DNA of 64,000 nt from JAEUHO01 sp046350655. GTDB lineage: Bacteria > Planctomycetota > PLA2 > JAEUHO01. The notes under the pieces were generated by a model. It was not told the DNA's origin, made no database searches, and worked only from the letters and a program-made list of their open reading frames with translations. The DNA lies in contig JAXMAB010000008.1 of assembly GCA_046350655.1 (NCBI GenBank), positions 248,001-312,000 on the forward strand, written 5' to 3'. Below, in pieces: positions 8,548 through 17,712 of the stretch (within the stretch, counting starts at the first letter, position 1; every line of letters starts with the position of its first letter). Made by a program: the position numbers and the translations under genes.

Positions 8548-10011
8548 ATGATCTCCCCGTTCGCGACGATCGCGTCCACGTCCACCCCGGGCGCCGAGCG
8601 CCCCTTCCCCTCGGCCGCCGGGCGCCTCGCCCTCGAGACCACCGGCCGCGCCTACCTCGTCGGGATCGGCGGCTCGGGGATGAGCGGCGCGGCGGAGCTC
8701 CTGCGGGCCCGCGGGTACGCGGTCCGCGGCAGCGACCGCAGCGCCTCGCCCCGCACGGCGCGGCTCGCGGGGCTCGGCATCGGCGTGGACGTCGGCGACG
8801 ACGCGGCGCCGCTGCCGGCGGACACCACGCTCGTCGTCGCGACGGCGGCGGCCGCGGCGGGGCACCCGCAGCTGGTCGAGGCCCGGCGCCGCGGGCTGCC
8901 GGTGTGGAAGTACGCGGACTGCGTCGGCGCGTTGATGGCGGGCCGGCTCGGCATCGCCGTCGCCGGCTGCCACGGCAAGACCACGACGTCGTCGCTCGTC
9001 GCCACGACGCTGTGGCGCGCGGGGCGCGACCCGTCGTTCGTCATCGGCGGCGAGGTCCGCGACCTCGGCGCGAGCGCGCGCGCCGGCGGCGGCTCGCACT
9101 TCGTCGTCGAGGCGTGCGAGTACGACCGCTCGTTCCACCGGCTCGCCCCGACGATCGGCCTCGTCACGAACGTCGACGCGGACCACCTCGACTACTACCG
9201 CGACCTCGACGAGATCCGCGAGTCGTTCCGCGACTTCGCGCGGCTGCTGCCCGCCCACGGCGTGCTCGTCGTCCACGAGGACCACGCCGACGTGTTCCGC
9301 GGCGACCGGCGGCTGCTGGCCCGGCTCGAGACGTACGGCCCGTCGGAGGGCGCGGACTGGCGGTACGAGGACGCGGGCTTCGACGTGGCCGCGGGCCGGC
9401 TGCGGTTCCGGCTGCGGCACGGCGGCGCCGTCGTCGCGTCGCCGACGCTGCGGCTGACGGGCCTCCACAACGTCGCGAACGCGACGGGGGCCGCGGCGGC
9501 GCTCGTGGCCGCCGGCTGCACGCCCGACGAGGTGGCCGCCGGGTTCGCCGCGTTCGGCGGCGTCGGCCGCCGCCTCGAGACCGTGGCGGAGGCCCGCGGC
9601 GTCCTCGTCCTCGACGACTACGGCCACCACCCCGCGGAGATCGCCGCGACGGTGCGCGGCCTGCGCGCGCGGTTCCCCGGCCGTCGGCTCGTCGTCGTGT
9701 TCCAGCCGCACCAGGCGAGCCGGACGCGGCTGCTGCTCGACGACTTCGCGGCCTCGCTCGCCTCCGCCGACCTCGTGCTGCTCGCGCCCATCTACGCCGC
9801 GCGCGACTCCGAGGAGGACCGCCGCGCGGTGTCGTCGGCCGACGTCGCCGCGCGGGTCGAGGCCCGCGGCGGCCACGCGGTCGCGCTCGAGAGCCTCGCC
9901 GCGGTGGAGGCGCACGCGGCGTCGATCGCCCGTCCCGGCGACGTCGTGGTCACCATGGGCGCGGGCGACGTCGACGAGGTGGCGCGTGGGCTCGGCCGCC
10001 GACTTCGCTGA
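8548..10011 (+). CDS. murC: UDP-MurNAc:L-alanine ligase
   Basis: Cytoplasmic Mur ligase that adds L-alanine, the first stem residue, to UDP-MurNAc. The N-terminal nucleotide-binding motif G-I-G-G-S-G-M-S-G and the ATP loop G140-C-H-G-K144-T-T-T are present, as is the D-D-Y-G-H-H-P motif typical of MurC. 487 residues is normal. Two starts are possible: this ATG, or a GTG at 8458 that overlaps the murG stop (GTGA). The ATG is preferred because the intervening 30 codons are proline/arginine-rich and match nothing in the family, but coupling would favour the GTG. Confidence 0.94.
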   Translation: MISPFATIASTSTPGAERPFPSAAGRLALETTGRAYLVGIGGSGMSGAAELLRARGYAVRGSDRSASPRTARLAGLGIGVDVGDDAAPLPADTTLVVATAAAAAGHPQLVEARRRGLPVWKYADCVGALMAGRLGIAVAGCHGKTTTSSLVATTLWRAGRDPSFVIGGEVRDLGASARAGGGSHFVVEACEYDRSFHRLAPTIGLVTNVDADHLDYYRDLDEIRESFRDFARLLPAHGVLVVHEDHADVFRGDRRLLARLETYGPSEGADWRYEDAGFDVAAGRLRFRLRHGGAVVASPTLRLTGLHNVANATGAAAALVAAGCTPDEVAAGFAAFGGVGRRLETVAEARGVLVLDDYGHHPAEIAATVRGLRARFPGRRLVVVFQPHQASRTRLLLDDFAASLASADLVLLAPIYAARDSEEDRRAVSSADVAARVEARGGHAVALESLAAVEAHAASIARPGDVVVTMGAGDVDEVARGLGRRLR

Positions 10012-10870
10012 CGCCCGCGCGCGCGCGGCCGCCCTCGCGGGCCGCACGTCCTTCCGCATCGGCGGGGTGCCCGAGCTGCTCTTCGAGCCCGCGACGGTGG
10101 CCGAGGTCGCCGAGGTCGTGGTCGCCTGCAAGGCGGCGCGCGTGCCCCTGCGCGTGCTCGGCGGCGGCTGCAACCTGCTCGTCGCCGACGGCCCGCTGCC
10201 GGGCGCGGTCCTCGCGACGACGCGGCTGCGCCACGAGCGCGTGCTCGACGACCGCGTCGAGGTGGGCGCGGGCGGCTCCTTCCCCGGGCTCGTGTCGCGC
10301 GCCGCGGAGCTCTCGATCCCGACGCTGTCGGGCTGCCCGGGCATCCCCGGCCAGGTGGGCGGCGTGGTCGCGATGAACGCGGGCGGGCGGTTCGGCTACG
10401 TCGCCGACGCGCTGCTCGAGGTGTTCGCGGTGGACCTCGACGGCCGCCCGTTCGCGCGCCGGGTCGAGCCCGGCGACCTCGGGTACCGCACGAGCGTGTT
10501 CCTCGGCGCGGCGGTGGTCGTGGGGGCCGCGTTCCGCCGCGACCCGTCCCTCGACCGCGACGCGGAACGGCGGCGGTTCCTCGAGGCGTCCGCGTGGAAG
10601 CGGTCCACGCAGCCGATGTCGGCGGCGAGCGCCGGCTGCGTGTTCAAGAACCCGCCCGGCGGCCGCTCCGCGGGCGCGATCATCGACGCGGCGGGCCTCA
10701 AGGGCGAGCGCGTCGGCGGCGCGATGGTGTCGCCGGTCCACGCGAACTACATCGTCAACGACGGGGACGCGACGTTCGCCGACGTCGAGGCGCTGATCGG
10801 CCGCGTGCGCGAGCGCGTGGCAGCGCAGACCGGCGTCCACCTCGAGCTCGAGGTGCAGGTCTGGCGCTGA
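9986..10870 (+). CDS. murB: UDP-N-acetylenolpyruvoylglucosamine reductase
   Basis: FAD enzyme that reduces the enolpyruvyl group to make UDP-MurNAc in the cytoplasm. The FAD-binding motif G-G-G-C-N-L-L-V, the G-I-P-G-Q-V-G-G segment and the S-A-G-C-V-F-K-N-P active-site segment are visible. The catalytic serine position is a cysteine here, C218, a substitution known to be tolerated in this family. 294 residues fits the shorter type II enzymes. The GTG start lies 26 bp inside the end of murC. It closes the co-directional cell-wall cluster; the next gene is on the other strand. Confidence 0.94.
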   Translation: MGSAADFADARARAAALAGRTSFRIGGVPELLFEPATVAEVAEVVVACKAARVPLRVLGGGCNLLVADGPLPGAVLATTRLRHERVLDDRVEVGAGGSFPGLVSRAAELSIPTLSGCPGIPGQVGGVVAMNAGGRFGYVADALLEVFAVDLDGRPFARRVEPGDLGYRTSVFLGAAVVVGAAFRRDPSLDRDAERRRFLEASAWKRSTQPMSAASAGCVFKNPPGGRSAGAIIDAAGLKGERVGGAMVSPVHANYIVNDGDATFADVEALIGRVRERVAAQTGVHLELEVQVWR

Positions 10871-10896
10871 CGGCGCGGGCGCCCGCGCCGCCGGAC

Positions 10897-10939
10897 GGGC
10901 CTCGCGTGCCGTCGCCCGGGCCTCGCGTCCGCGGAGGCC
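10897..10939. repeat. two variant copies of the dispersed repeat after murB
   Basis: The spacer between the convergent murB and the following minus-strand gene holds two copies of the variant CGGGCCTCGCGT, about 20 bp apart. They are related to the reverse complement of the dispersed 16-mer GGGACCGCGAGGCCCG. The second copy runs into GCGGAGGCC, which can pair with GGCCTCGCG, so the spacer could fold as a bidirectional transcription stop. Confidence 0.5.
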
Positions 10940-12694
10940 TCACTTCCCGTCGGTCACGACCGCGAGCGGGACCGTCGCGCGCTTGAGGAAGAGGAGCGCG
11001 AAGCAGGTCCCGACGGTCTTGTCGGTGCCGGCCTCGTCCCAGTGGCCGTCCTTGTGCCGGCGCAGGAGGATCTGGACGGCGCCCTCGAAGTACCAGTCGC
11101 GGCCGCCGACGGTGCGGACGCGCGAGAAGATCGCGGCGCGCTCGAGGGCGTAGAGCGCGTAGTAGGGCCAGGTCAGGCCGGGGTGCTCGGCGTTGCGGTC
11201 GACGGCCCAGTGCGCGTCGAGCCAGGCCCAGCCCGACAGCACCCGCGCCTCGACCTCGTCGACGAAGCTCGCCGTGGCCTTCGGGCTCCTCGCCGCGAGC
11301 AGCTCGTGGCGCGCCAGCTCGAGCGACGCGATGCCCGCGCAGACCATCGACAGCCAGGGTTTCGTCTCGCGGGTGGAGTAGAGGAACCCGGTGACCTCGG
11401 GCACGGTCACCGTCGGCGGCGCCGCCGCGGTGCCGCCCGACGCCGCGGGGGTCGGGTCGCCCTCGCGCACGAGCGCGAGCGCCGCGCGCGGGCCCTTGCG
11501 CTCGCGCACGACCTCGAAGTGCCGCGTGAGCCCGTACCACGTCGTGTCCTTGACCGGGAAGCCGAGGCGGGAGGCGGCGCGCAGGCCGAGCGCGCCGTAC
11601 TGCGTGTTCGACGAGTCGAACTTGAGCACCGCGTTCGGCGCCGACGGGTAGCCCCACGAGCCGGGCGACTCCATGTCGCGCTCGAGGTACCCGGCGACGC
11701 GCTCGCACCACGCCCGCTGGTCGGCCGACAGCGCGCGGCGCCGCGCCTTGATGCGCCCGGCGGCGAGCATCGCCTCCTCGCCCGGCGGCGCGAACGCCTC
11801 GTCGAAGGCCATCAGCGCGAGGGCGCGCGCGTAGGTGCGCGGCGGCGGGTTGCGCGCGACGATCCAGTCGAGGCCCTTCGCGACCGCGGGGTCCTCGCGC
11901 TGCACGCCGCAGGCGGCGAGCGTCAGCACGCAGAGCGCCGTCGTGCCGAGGTCGTGCTCGCCGAACGCGGGGTAGCTGCCGTCGGGCTTCTGCCAGCCCT
12001 TGATCGTCTTGACGCCCGCGTCGATCGCCGCGTTCACCTCCGCGTCGAAGCCCGGGTACCGCGCGACGCGCACCTCGCGGAGCGTGAGGTCGAACACCCC
12101 GTCCATCCGCCCCGCCGGCTCCGCCTTCGAGCCCAGCGCGATCCGCTTGCGCGCCGACATCCGGATGCGCGCCGACGTGACGACGCCGCGCGCGGGGTCG
12201 AAGGTGCGCGTGCCGTCGGCCTTCCCGTCGTCCACGACGAGCCGCACGTCCTTGTCGAGCGCGCCGCGCGCGTCGAACGTCCACGTGAACGGCACGTCCA
12301 CGCGCCCGTCGTCGCGCACCGTGGCCGACGCCGTCCCCTTCGCGACCACGTCGGCGGCGTCGCCGAGGTCGATCCGCCGCGTCTGCGGCGACGGCGCCGA
12401 CGTCAGGCCCGTCGGCAGGTGCAGCGCGAGGATCGCGAACAGCTCGTCCGCGCGGGCGCTGTTCGGCAGGTACTGCCCGTCGTGGAGCTCGTGCCCGTAC
12501 ACGGTCCGGACCGTCGTGGTCCCGAGGACCTCGCGATCGGCCGCGAACGTCACCGGCGCGACGTCGTAGACCGCCACGTCGCTGCGCGCGAGCTTCCACG
12601 CGAGGGCCAGCGGGGCCGGCGGGCCCGGGCACGCCGACCGCCCGCCGACCGCGAGGCCGGTCAGCGCCACGGCCGCGGAGAGCCATCGCCGCAT
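10940..12694 (-). CDS. exported protein with prenyltransferase/squalene-oxidase-like toroid repeats
   Basis: Function unknown. The first about 20 residues form a signal peptide (basic start, then alanine/leucine-rich core). After a beta-rich region come alpha-helical repeats of the prenyltransferase/squalene-cyclase type, recognisable by units such as G-W-Q-K-P-D-G-S-Y, G-x-x-D-L-G-T-T-A-L and H-K-D-G-H-W-D-E. These form alpha/alpha toroids in the known families. No cyclase D-x-D-D motif is obvious, so this is probably not a terpene cyclase. 584 residues. The start is the ATG about 10 nt downstream of a TATGCT hexamer; an in-frame ATG at 12709 overlaps that hexamer and is less likely. Confidence 0.8.
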   Translation of the reverse strand: MRRWLSAAVALTGLAVGGRSACPGPPAPLALAWKLARSDVAVYDVAPVTFAADREVLGTTTVRTVYGHELHDGQYLPNSARADELFAILALHLPTGLTSAPSPQTRRIDLGDAADVVAKGTASATVRDDGRVDVPFTWTFDARGALDKDVRLVVDDGKADGTRTFDPARGVVTSARIRMSARKRIALGSKAEPAGRMDGVFDLTLREVRVARYPGFDAEVNAAIDAGVKTIKGWQKPDGSYPAFGEHDLGTTALCVLTLAACGVQREDPAVAKGLDWIVARNPPPRTYARALALMAFDEAFAPPGEEAMLAAGRIKARRRALSADQRAWCERVAGYLERDMESPGSWGYPSAPNAVLKFDSSNTQYGALGLRAASRLGFPVKDTTWYGLTRHFEVVRERKGPRAALALVREGDPTPAASGGTAAAPPTVTVPEVTGFLYSTRETKPWLSMVCAGIASLELARHELLAARSPKATASFVDEVEARVLSGWAWLDAHWAVDRNAEHPGLTWPYYALYALERAAIFSRVRTVGGRDWYFEGAVQILLRRHKDGHWDEAGTDKTVGTCFALLFLKRATVPLAVVTDGK

Positions 12695-12704
12695 GGACGC
12701 CCGC

Positions 12705-12710
12705 AGCATA
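12705..12710 (-). promoter_or_regulatory. candidate -10 element TATGCT for the toroid-repeat gene
   Basis: On the minus strand TATGCT ends 10 nt before the ATG at 12694. This would place transcription start within a few bases of the start codon. It fits the TANNNT pattern seen upstream of many genes in this window. No clear -35 element was found. Confidence 0.4.
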
Positions 12711-12790
12711 CACGCCGGGTTCCGCGCGCGGCGCGCCCATCGCGGCGGTACAACGGGTGCGTGGCCCGCACCGGGCCCGGAGGACGCATC

Positions 12791-13039
12791 ATGGCGGCCG
12801 GCAAGAAGCGTGGGGCGAAGCCGTTCGGGGCGGTCGCGAACCCGAAGGCGAAGAAGGTGTCCGAGAAGGACGCCCACCGTTCCGCCGTGCACGGACGCGC
12901 GGCGCAGGGCATGGGCTCGGGCGGTCGGTCGGGCGGCACGAAGTCGTCGGGCGGCAAGGGCCGCGCGAAGGGCGGCCCGACGCCCTCCGAGCACGCCGCG
13001 CACCGCGGCGCGGGCGGCAAGCCCGCCGGCCGCCGCTGA
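12791..13039 (+). CDS. small basic glycine/lysine-rich protein
   Basis: An 82-residue protein of unknown function. It is rich in lysine, glycine, arginine and alanine, has several histidines, and has no hydrophobic stretch, so it is probably cytoplasmic and disordered; it could bind nucleic acid. It has a strong start: ATG with GGAGGA 7 nt upstream. A TACAAC hexamer at 12749-12754 could drive it. An in-frame GTG at 12761 lies 6 nt after that hexamer and would give a leaderless form 10 residues longer. It is transcribed divergently from the preceding gene. Confidence 0.6.
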   Translation: MAAGKKRGAKPFGAVANPKAKKVSEKDAHRSAVHGRAAQGMGSGGRSGGTKSSGGKGRAKGGPTPSEHAAHRGAGGKPAGRR

Positions 13040-13050
13040 CCGCACCGGTC

Positions 13051-13097
13051 GCGGGGCCTCGCGACGGGGGCCGACACCGGTCCCCCCGAGGCCCCGC
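13051..13097 (+). terminator. GC-rich hairpin after the small basic protein
   Basis: Arms GCGGGGCCTCG (13051-13061) and CGAGGCCCCGC (13087-13097) are perfect complements of 11 bp. A second inner stem of five G-C pairs lies within the loop. There is no T-tract, so intrinsic termination is not assured. The arms resemble the dispersed 16-mer in head-to-head orientation. Confidence 0.5.
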
Positions 13098-13209
13098 GAC
13101 CTCGAGCGCGCTCGCGCGCGCGGCCGCGCGGGGCGAGGAGGACCGCGGCGCCGGCCGTGGTGAACCGCCGCGCGGGCCTTGCGTTGAACGGGGTGGGGGC
13201 CGTTCCATC

Positions 13210-15621
13210 GTGCGACGGGTCGTCTACGCGCTGCTCGTGGTGCTCGCGCTCGGCGCGGCGTGGTGGGGGCTCGGCGCGACCGACGACGCCCCCGGCGACG
13301 ACGCGGCGGGGAGCGCGGCCGAGGGTCCGGGACCGCGAGGCCCGGCGGCCTCCGACCTGCGCGGTTCGGGCGCGGTCCTGCCGGCGGACCCCGCGCTCGA
13401 CGGCGGCCCGACCTGGCCGCCGCCGATCGTGGGCCCGTACCGCGTCGAGGTGCTCGGTTCCGTGCCGGTCGAAGGGGCGACGGTCACCGTCCGCCGTCCG
13501 GACGGGACGGTCTTCGCGACGAAGACGACCGACGCGACGGGCCTCGCGGTGTTCGATCCGGCGCCGGCCCCCGAGGACCTCGTCGTCGCCGTGCGGTCGG
13601 ACGGGTGGTCGGCCGCGGCGTTCGTCGAGGCGAAGAACCCGCGACAGTTGCTCGTCGAGCCCTCTCGGGAGGTGCAGGGCACCGTGGTCGAACGGTGGGT
13701 CGTGGCGAAGGGCAACGCGGCCGGTGGCGCCGTGGACGCCACGGATGCGTCGCGGCCGGTCCCGGGCGCGCGCGTCCGCGTGCTCGGGGCGGCGAGGGGC
13801 CGCGCGGTGCTGGGGGAGGGCGTGACGGACGGCGAGGGTCGCTTCCGGATCGATCGGATCCCGGGGCGCTTCGATGGGGCCTCCGACATCGTGCAGATCG
13901 CGGCCGAGGCTCAAGGCGGCCGGCTGAGGGGGGCCACGCGCTCCTCCTGGCGGGCCGATCACGTCGAGATCGTCGTGGCGCGGGGGCTGCCCGTCGTCGG
14001 CGTCGTCGTCGACGCGGACGGGCGCGCGGTGCGCGGCGCGGCGGTGTGGCTCGAGCCCTTCCGGCGGGACGGCGAGTGGCGTTCGCGCATCGGTGACTCC
14101 ACGGTCACGGATCACGCGGGACGGTTCGACGCGTTGCTCCCGGCCGGGGAGGGATCGTTCGTGGTCCACGCGGAACCTCCGTTCGACCGGCGCCTGTCGG
14201 ACGGCGCGGAGGTGCCGTGGGCCGGCCGCTTCCGGCGGCCGGGCCGGAGCGCGCCGTTCGCGATCACGAAGGACACGCCGCCCGTGGCCGTGGGGCGCGT
14301 GGCGCTCGGCCGGGCCGGCGGCGTGATCGTGCGCGTGCGCGACGGGGCCGGCGCGACCGTCCCCGACGTCGGCGTGACCCTCGAGCGCGGACGCGTGGTC
14401 GTGCCCGCGGGCGACGGCGCGGCGTACGGAGGGCGCGTGGGCCCGGCCACGTTCGTCGCCGTCGGCCTCGAGGGCGGCGCGTGGACGGTCCGCGTGCACG
14501 GGCGCAACGTCACCGCGACGGCCCGGTCGGTCGAGGTCGTCGAGGGGCAGGACGTCACGGTGGACGTCGTCGTGGTCCCGGGCCGGCGCGCGAAGGGGAC
14601 GGTGCTCGCCGCGGACGGGCAGCCGCTCGCGGGCGCCCCGATCGAGGTCCTCGCGCCGGCGGAGCCGCCCGCGACGGGCTGGGTCGTCGTGCGAAACGCC
14701 ACGTCGGGCGACGACGGCACGTTCGACCTGTCGTTGCTCCCGTCGGGCCCGCTGCGGCTCCGCGTCGTCGGGGCGGGGCACACGACGTCGGGGGACGGCG
14801 TCGAGCTCGACGACGCGGGCGCCGACCTGCGCGTCGCGACGACGCGGCTCGGGCGCGCGCGCCTGACGCTCATGACCGCCGACGGCCGCCCGCTGCCCGC
14901 GACGGCGACCGTGACCTTCGGCGACCCGGCGTACCCGGACCGGACGACGACGACCGACGCGCCCATCGTCGGCGGCGTGCTCGTGCTCGAGGGGCTTGCG
15001 GCGCAGGCGGGCGAGGCGGCGATCGACGTCGAGGGGTACGCCCCGTTCTCGCGCCGCGTCGCCGTCGCGCCGGGCGACGACGTCGACCTCGGGCGCGTCG
15101 TGTTGACCACCGGGCATCGCGTCGTCGGACGGGTGACCGACGGGAGGGGCGCCGCGGTGGCGCACGCGCGCGTCGTCGCGGCCGGCGGCCGGCTCGAGAC
15201 GACGACCGACGCGGACGGGCGCTACGTGTTCGAGGGCGTGCCCGACGGCGTCGTGGGCGTGAGCGTCGTCGCCGAGGGATTCGAGGAAGCGGCGGAGAGG
15301 GTCGCGGTCCGGGGCGGGGAGGCGCGGCTCGACGTGGTCCTCGCGCGGGCGGCGCTCGTCGAGGGCAAGGTCATCGGCCGGGATGGCGTCGGGGCGGGCG
15401 GCGAGCGGCTCGAGTTCGTCCGCCTCGACGGCGAGGACGGGGCCGGCAAGGGCGACGTCCACGCGCTGCGGACGGACGACGACGGGACCTTCGAGGTCGT
15501 CCTGCCGCCGGGTCGGTACCGGGTCCAGGCGCGCGAAGTGGACCGGCCGGGCGACACGCTGGCGGAGGTCGAGGCGGAGCGGGGGGTGACCCGCACGCTC
15601 CGGCTGACGCTCCCCCGGTAG
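13210..15621 (+). CDS. membrane-anchored protein with about eight carboxypeptidase-regulatory-like beta-sandwich repeats
   Basis: 803 residues with one N-terminal hydrophobic segment (about residues 5-21) followed by a secreted region. It has about eight copies of a CarboxypepD_reg-like beta-sandwich of 70-100 residues, recognised by G-x-V-x-D-x-x-G-x-P-(L/V)-x-G-A-x-V and the later T-D-x-D-G-x-(F/Y) pattern. Such domains act as surface modules and spacers; no catalytic domain is visible. An exact copy of the dispersed 16-mer repeat lies in frame at 13329-13344, coding for part of a G-P-R-G-P linker after the membrane segment. Codon use is slightly less extreme in GC than in the cell-wall genes. 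The GTG start is chosen because it opens the hydrophobic segment. Confidence 0.8.
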   Translation: MRRVVYALLVVLALGAAWWGLGATDDAPGDDAAGSAAEGPGPRGPAASDLRGSGAVLPADPALDGGPTWPPPIVGPYRVEVLGSVPVEGATVTVRRPDGTVFATKTTDATGLAVFDPAPAPEDLVVAVRSDGWSAAAFVEAKNPRQLLVEPSREVQGTVVERWVVAKGNAAGGAVDATDASRPVPGARVRVLGAARGRAVLGEGVTDGEGRFRIDRIPGRFDGASDIVQIAAEAQGGRLRGATRSSWRADHVEIVVARGLPVVGVVVDADGRAVRGAAVWLEPFRRDGEWRSRIGDSTVTDHAGRFDALLPAGEGSFVVHAEPPFDRRLSDGAEVPWAGRFRRPGRSAPFAITKDTPPVAVGRVALGRAGGVIVRVRDGAGATVPDVGVTLERGRVVVPAGDGAAYGGRVGPATFVAVGLEGGAWTVRVHGRNVTATARSVEVVEGQDVTVDVVVVPGRRAKGTVLAADGQPLAGAPIEVLAPAEPPATGWVVVRNATSGDDGTFDLSLLPSGPLRLRVVGAGHTTSGDGVELDDAGADLRVATTRLGRARLTLMTADGRPLPATATVTFGDPAYPDRTTTTDAPIVGGVLVLEGLAAQAGEAAIDVEGYAPFSRRVAVAPGDDVDLGRVVLTTGHRVVGRVTDGRGAAVAHARVVAAGGRLETTTDADGRYVFEGVPDGVVGVSVVAEGFEEAAERVAVRGGEARLDVVLARAALVEGKVIGRDGVGAGGERLEFVRLDGEDGAGKGDVHALRTDDDGTFEVVLPPGRYRVQAREVDRPGDTLAEVEAERGVTRTLRLTLPR
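13329..13344. repeat. dispersed 16-mer GGGACCGCGAGGCCCG inside a coding region
   Basis: Exact copy of the intergenic repeat, here inside the reading frame of the beta-sandwich repeat protein. It encodes part of a low-complexity G-P-R-G-P linker near the N-terminus, where an insertion would be tolerated. Confidence 0.7.
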
Positions 15622-15817
15622 GCGCGTCGTCGGGCTCCGGCGGCCTCCCCTCGGCGCGCCCGTCGGGAGCGCGGCGAGCGGGCCCGCCGCACCCCGGGGA
15701 TCGCCGGGCGCCCCAGGGAGGCCCCGGGGGAAGGCCCTCAACCTCCCGCCCCCCGCGAGCCGATGGCAGGATGGGTGGGCGGTTGCTCGGGGGGCGGTCT
15801 GTCCACGGAGTCCCTCC

Positions 15818-17335
15818 ATGGCCCGCCCTGGTCGTGTCGCGCTCGGTTCGTTGCTCGGTGCCTTCGCGTGTGCGCTCTTCGCCGCTTGCGGCGGCGGCGG
15901 CGGCACGAGCGCTGCCACGGTGCCCGATCCGGGGGGCGGTGGTGGTGGGGGCGGCGGGGGCGGCGGCGGTGGGGGCGGCACTCCCGGCGGCGGCGGCGGC
16001 ACGCCGGCCCCGAGCTACCAACCCCAGTTCCTCGCGGCGGACCTCCGCCTCGACAGCGACGTCGCGGGCGCGGCGTCGAGCATCGTGCCGGACGTCGCGT
16101 GCGACGGGAACACGGTGGCGGTGGTCTGGCAGGACCAGCGGGCCGGCCTGCCCGAGGTCTTCTACCGCACCTCGCTCGACGGCGGCGTCACGTGGATGGT
16201 CACCGACGCGCGGCTGCCGCGCCTGCCGGCGGGCCTCGTCGCGAGCACGAACCCGCGCGTCGCGGTCAGCGGGCTCACGGTCTACGCCGTGTGGCAGGAC
16301 CTGCGCAACGGCGCCGCCGACGTGTTCTTCAACCGCTCGCTCGACGGCGGCATGACGTGGCTCGTGCCCGACGTGCGCCTCGACACGGACGTCGCCGGCG
16401 CCGCGGTCTCGGACGCGCCGCGGCTCGCGGTCGCGGGCACGAACGTCTACGTCGTCTGGCAGGACGCGCGCAACGGCGCGCGCGACGTCTACCTCAACCG
16501 CTCGGCCGACGGCGGGACGACGTGGCTGCCGGCGGACGTGCGGCTCGACACGAACGCGGCGGGCGTCGCGGGCTCGCTCGAGCCCCGCGTCGCGGCGTCC
16601 GGCACGTACGTCTACGTCACGTGGTACGACCAGCGCAACGGCCTGCCCGACGTCTACGCGAACGCGAGCGCCGACGGCGGCGTCACGTGGCTCGCGGCCG
16701 ACGTGCGGCTCGACACCGACGTCGCGGGCGCGGGGATGTCGCTGCGGCCGACGGTCGCGTGCAACGGCGCGAACGCGTACGTGGTCTGGGAGGACCGCCG
16801 CAGCGGCCTCGGCGACGTCCGCTGCTCGCGGACCGTCAACGGCGGCGTCGCGTGGTCGGCCGCCGACGTGCGCCTCGACACCGACGTGGCGGGGGCGGCC
16901 GCGTCCACGGTGCCCGTGGTCCAGTGCAGCGGGACCGCGGTCCGCGTCGCCTGGGTGGACCAGCGCAGCGGGCTGCCGGACGTCCGCTTCAACCGCTCGG
17001 CCGACGCCGGCGCCACGTGGCTCGCCGCGGACGTGCGGGTGGACGGCGGCACGGCGGGGGCCGCGGCCTCCACCGCGGTCGTGATCGCCGGGAACGCCAC
17101 GGACGTCTTCCTCGCGTGGACGGACGACCGCGACGGCGCCACCGACGTCTACCTCGCGGGGTCCGTCGACGGCGGCGCCACGTGGACCACCGACGTCCGC
17201 CTCGACACCGGCGACGTCGCGGGCGCGTCGGCGTCGTCCTCGCCGGCGCTCGCGAACGCCAACCGCCGCGTCTACGCCGTCTGGACCGACGTCCGCGCCG
17301 GCGGCGACGACATCCACTTCAACACGTCGCCCTGA
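15818..17335 (+). CDS. lipoprotein with polyglycine linker and Asp-box (BNR/sialidase-like) repeats
   Basis: 505 residues. The N-terminus is a lipoprotein signal ending in L-F-A-A-C24, followed at once by glycine-rich linkers, including a run of 16 glycines. The rest is a series of about eight units of some 55 residues. Seven carry an Asp-box pattern S-x-D-G-G-x-T-W or a close variant, alternating with a V-R-L-D-T-D-V-A-G-A motif. Asp-box repeats form sialidase-like beta-propellers; the arginine triad of a true sialidase is not obvious, so a binding or structural role is more likely. It converges on the small membrane gene, 6 bp away. Confidence 0.82.
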   Translation: MARPGRVALGSLLGAFACALFAACGGGGGTSAATVPDPGGGGGGGGGGGGGGGGTPGGGGGTPAPSYQPQFLAADLRLDSDVAGAASSIVPDVACDGNTVAVVWQDQRAGLPEVFYRTSLDGGVTWMVTDARLPRLPAGLVASTNPRVAVSGLTVYAVWQDLRNGAADVFFNRSLDGGMTWLVPDVRLDTDVAGAAVSDAPRLAVAGTNVYVVWQDARNGARDVYLNRSADGGTTWLPADVRLDTNAAGVAGSLEPRVAASGTYVYVTWYDQRNGLPDVYANASADGGVTWLAADVRLDTDVAGAGMSLRPTVACNGANAYVVWEDRRSGLGDVRCSRTVNGGVAWSAADVRLDTDVAGAAASTVPVVQCSGTAVRVAWVDQRSGLPDVRFNRSADAGATWLAADVRVDGGTAGAAASTAVVIAGNATDVFLAWTDDRDGATDVYLAGSVDGGATWTTDVRLDTGDVAGASASSSPALANANRRVYAVWTDVRAGGDDIHFNTSP

Positions 17336-17341
17336 CCCGGC

Positions 17342-17554
17342 TCACGGCCGGAAGAGGCGCTTCGACGCGAGCACGCCGACGACGGCGACGCCGAGCAGCG
17401 TCAGCATCCCGGCGCGCGCGCCCGCGAACACGACCACGATCCCCCCGACGAGGAACGCGGGCACGAGGGCGAACAACAGCCGCTCGAGGCCGGCGGACTC
17501 CTTGCGGAAGAACGCGGTGAGCGGGTTCGGGCGCTTCGTCGCGGGGTCGCTCAT
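17342..17554 (-). CDS. small membrane protein with two transmembrane segments
   Basis: A 70-residue protein of unknown function. A short basic N-terminal stretch is followed by two hydrophobic segments separated by A-R-A-G, ending in K-R-L-F-R-P. It looks like a hairpin inner-membrane protein with both ends in the cytoplasm. The ATG start (M-S-D-P) is preferred over a TTG 12 codons upstream because the extra residues add nothing recognisable. Ribosome site is weak. Convergent with the Asp-box lipoprotein. Confidence 0.6.
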   Translation of the reverse strand: MSDPATKRPNPLTAFFRKESAGLERLLFALVPAFLVGGIVVVFAGARAGMLTLLGVAVVGVLASKRLFRP

Positions 17555-17712
17555 CGCCGCGAGGGTCGCCCCGGACGGCGGGAGGGTCAAGGCGGGGGCC
17601 GGCGTTCGGCGTCCGTTCGGTGGGGACCGGGCCCGGCGCAGCCGATGGACAGAAGTGTGAACGTGCCTCCGGCGCGGGACGCTCCCCCGTCGGATGCTCC
17701 GTCGCCCCCGCC

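Noticed and set aside
10940..12694. Squalene-hopene cyclase
   Set aside because: It has the toroid repeat style but a signal peptide and no visible D-x-D-D catalytic motif, so an exported non-cyclase protein is more likely.
15818..17335. Sialidase
   Set aside because: Asp-boxes are present but I could not find the arginine triad, tyrosine or acid residues of the active site.
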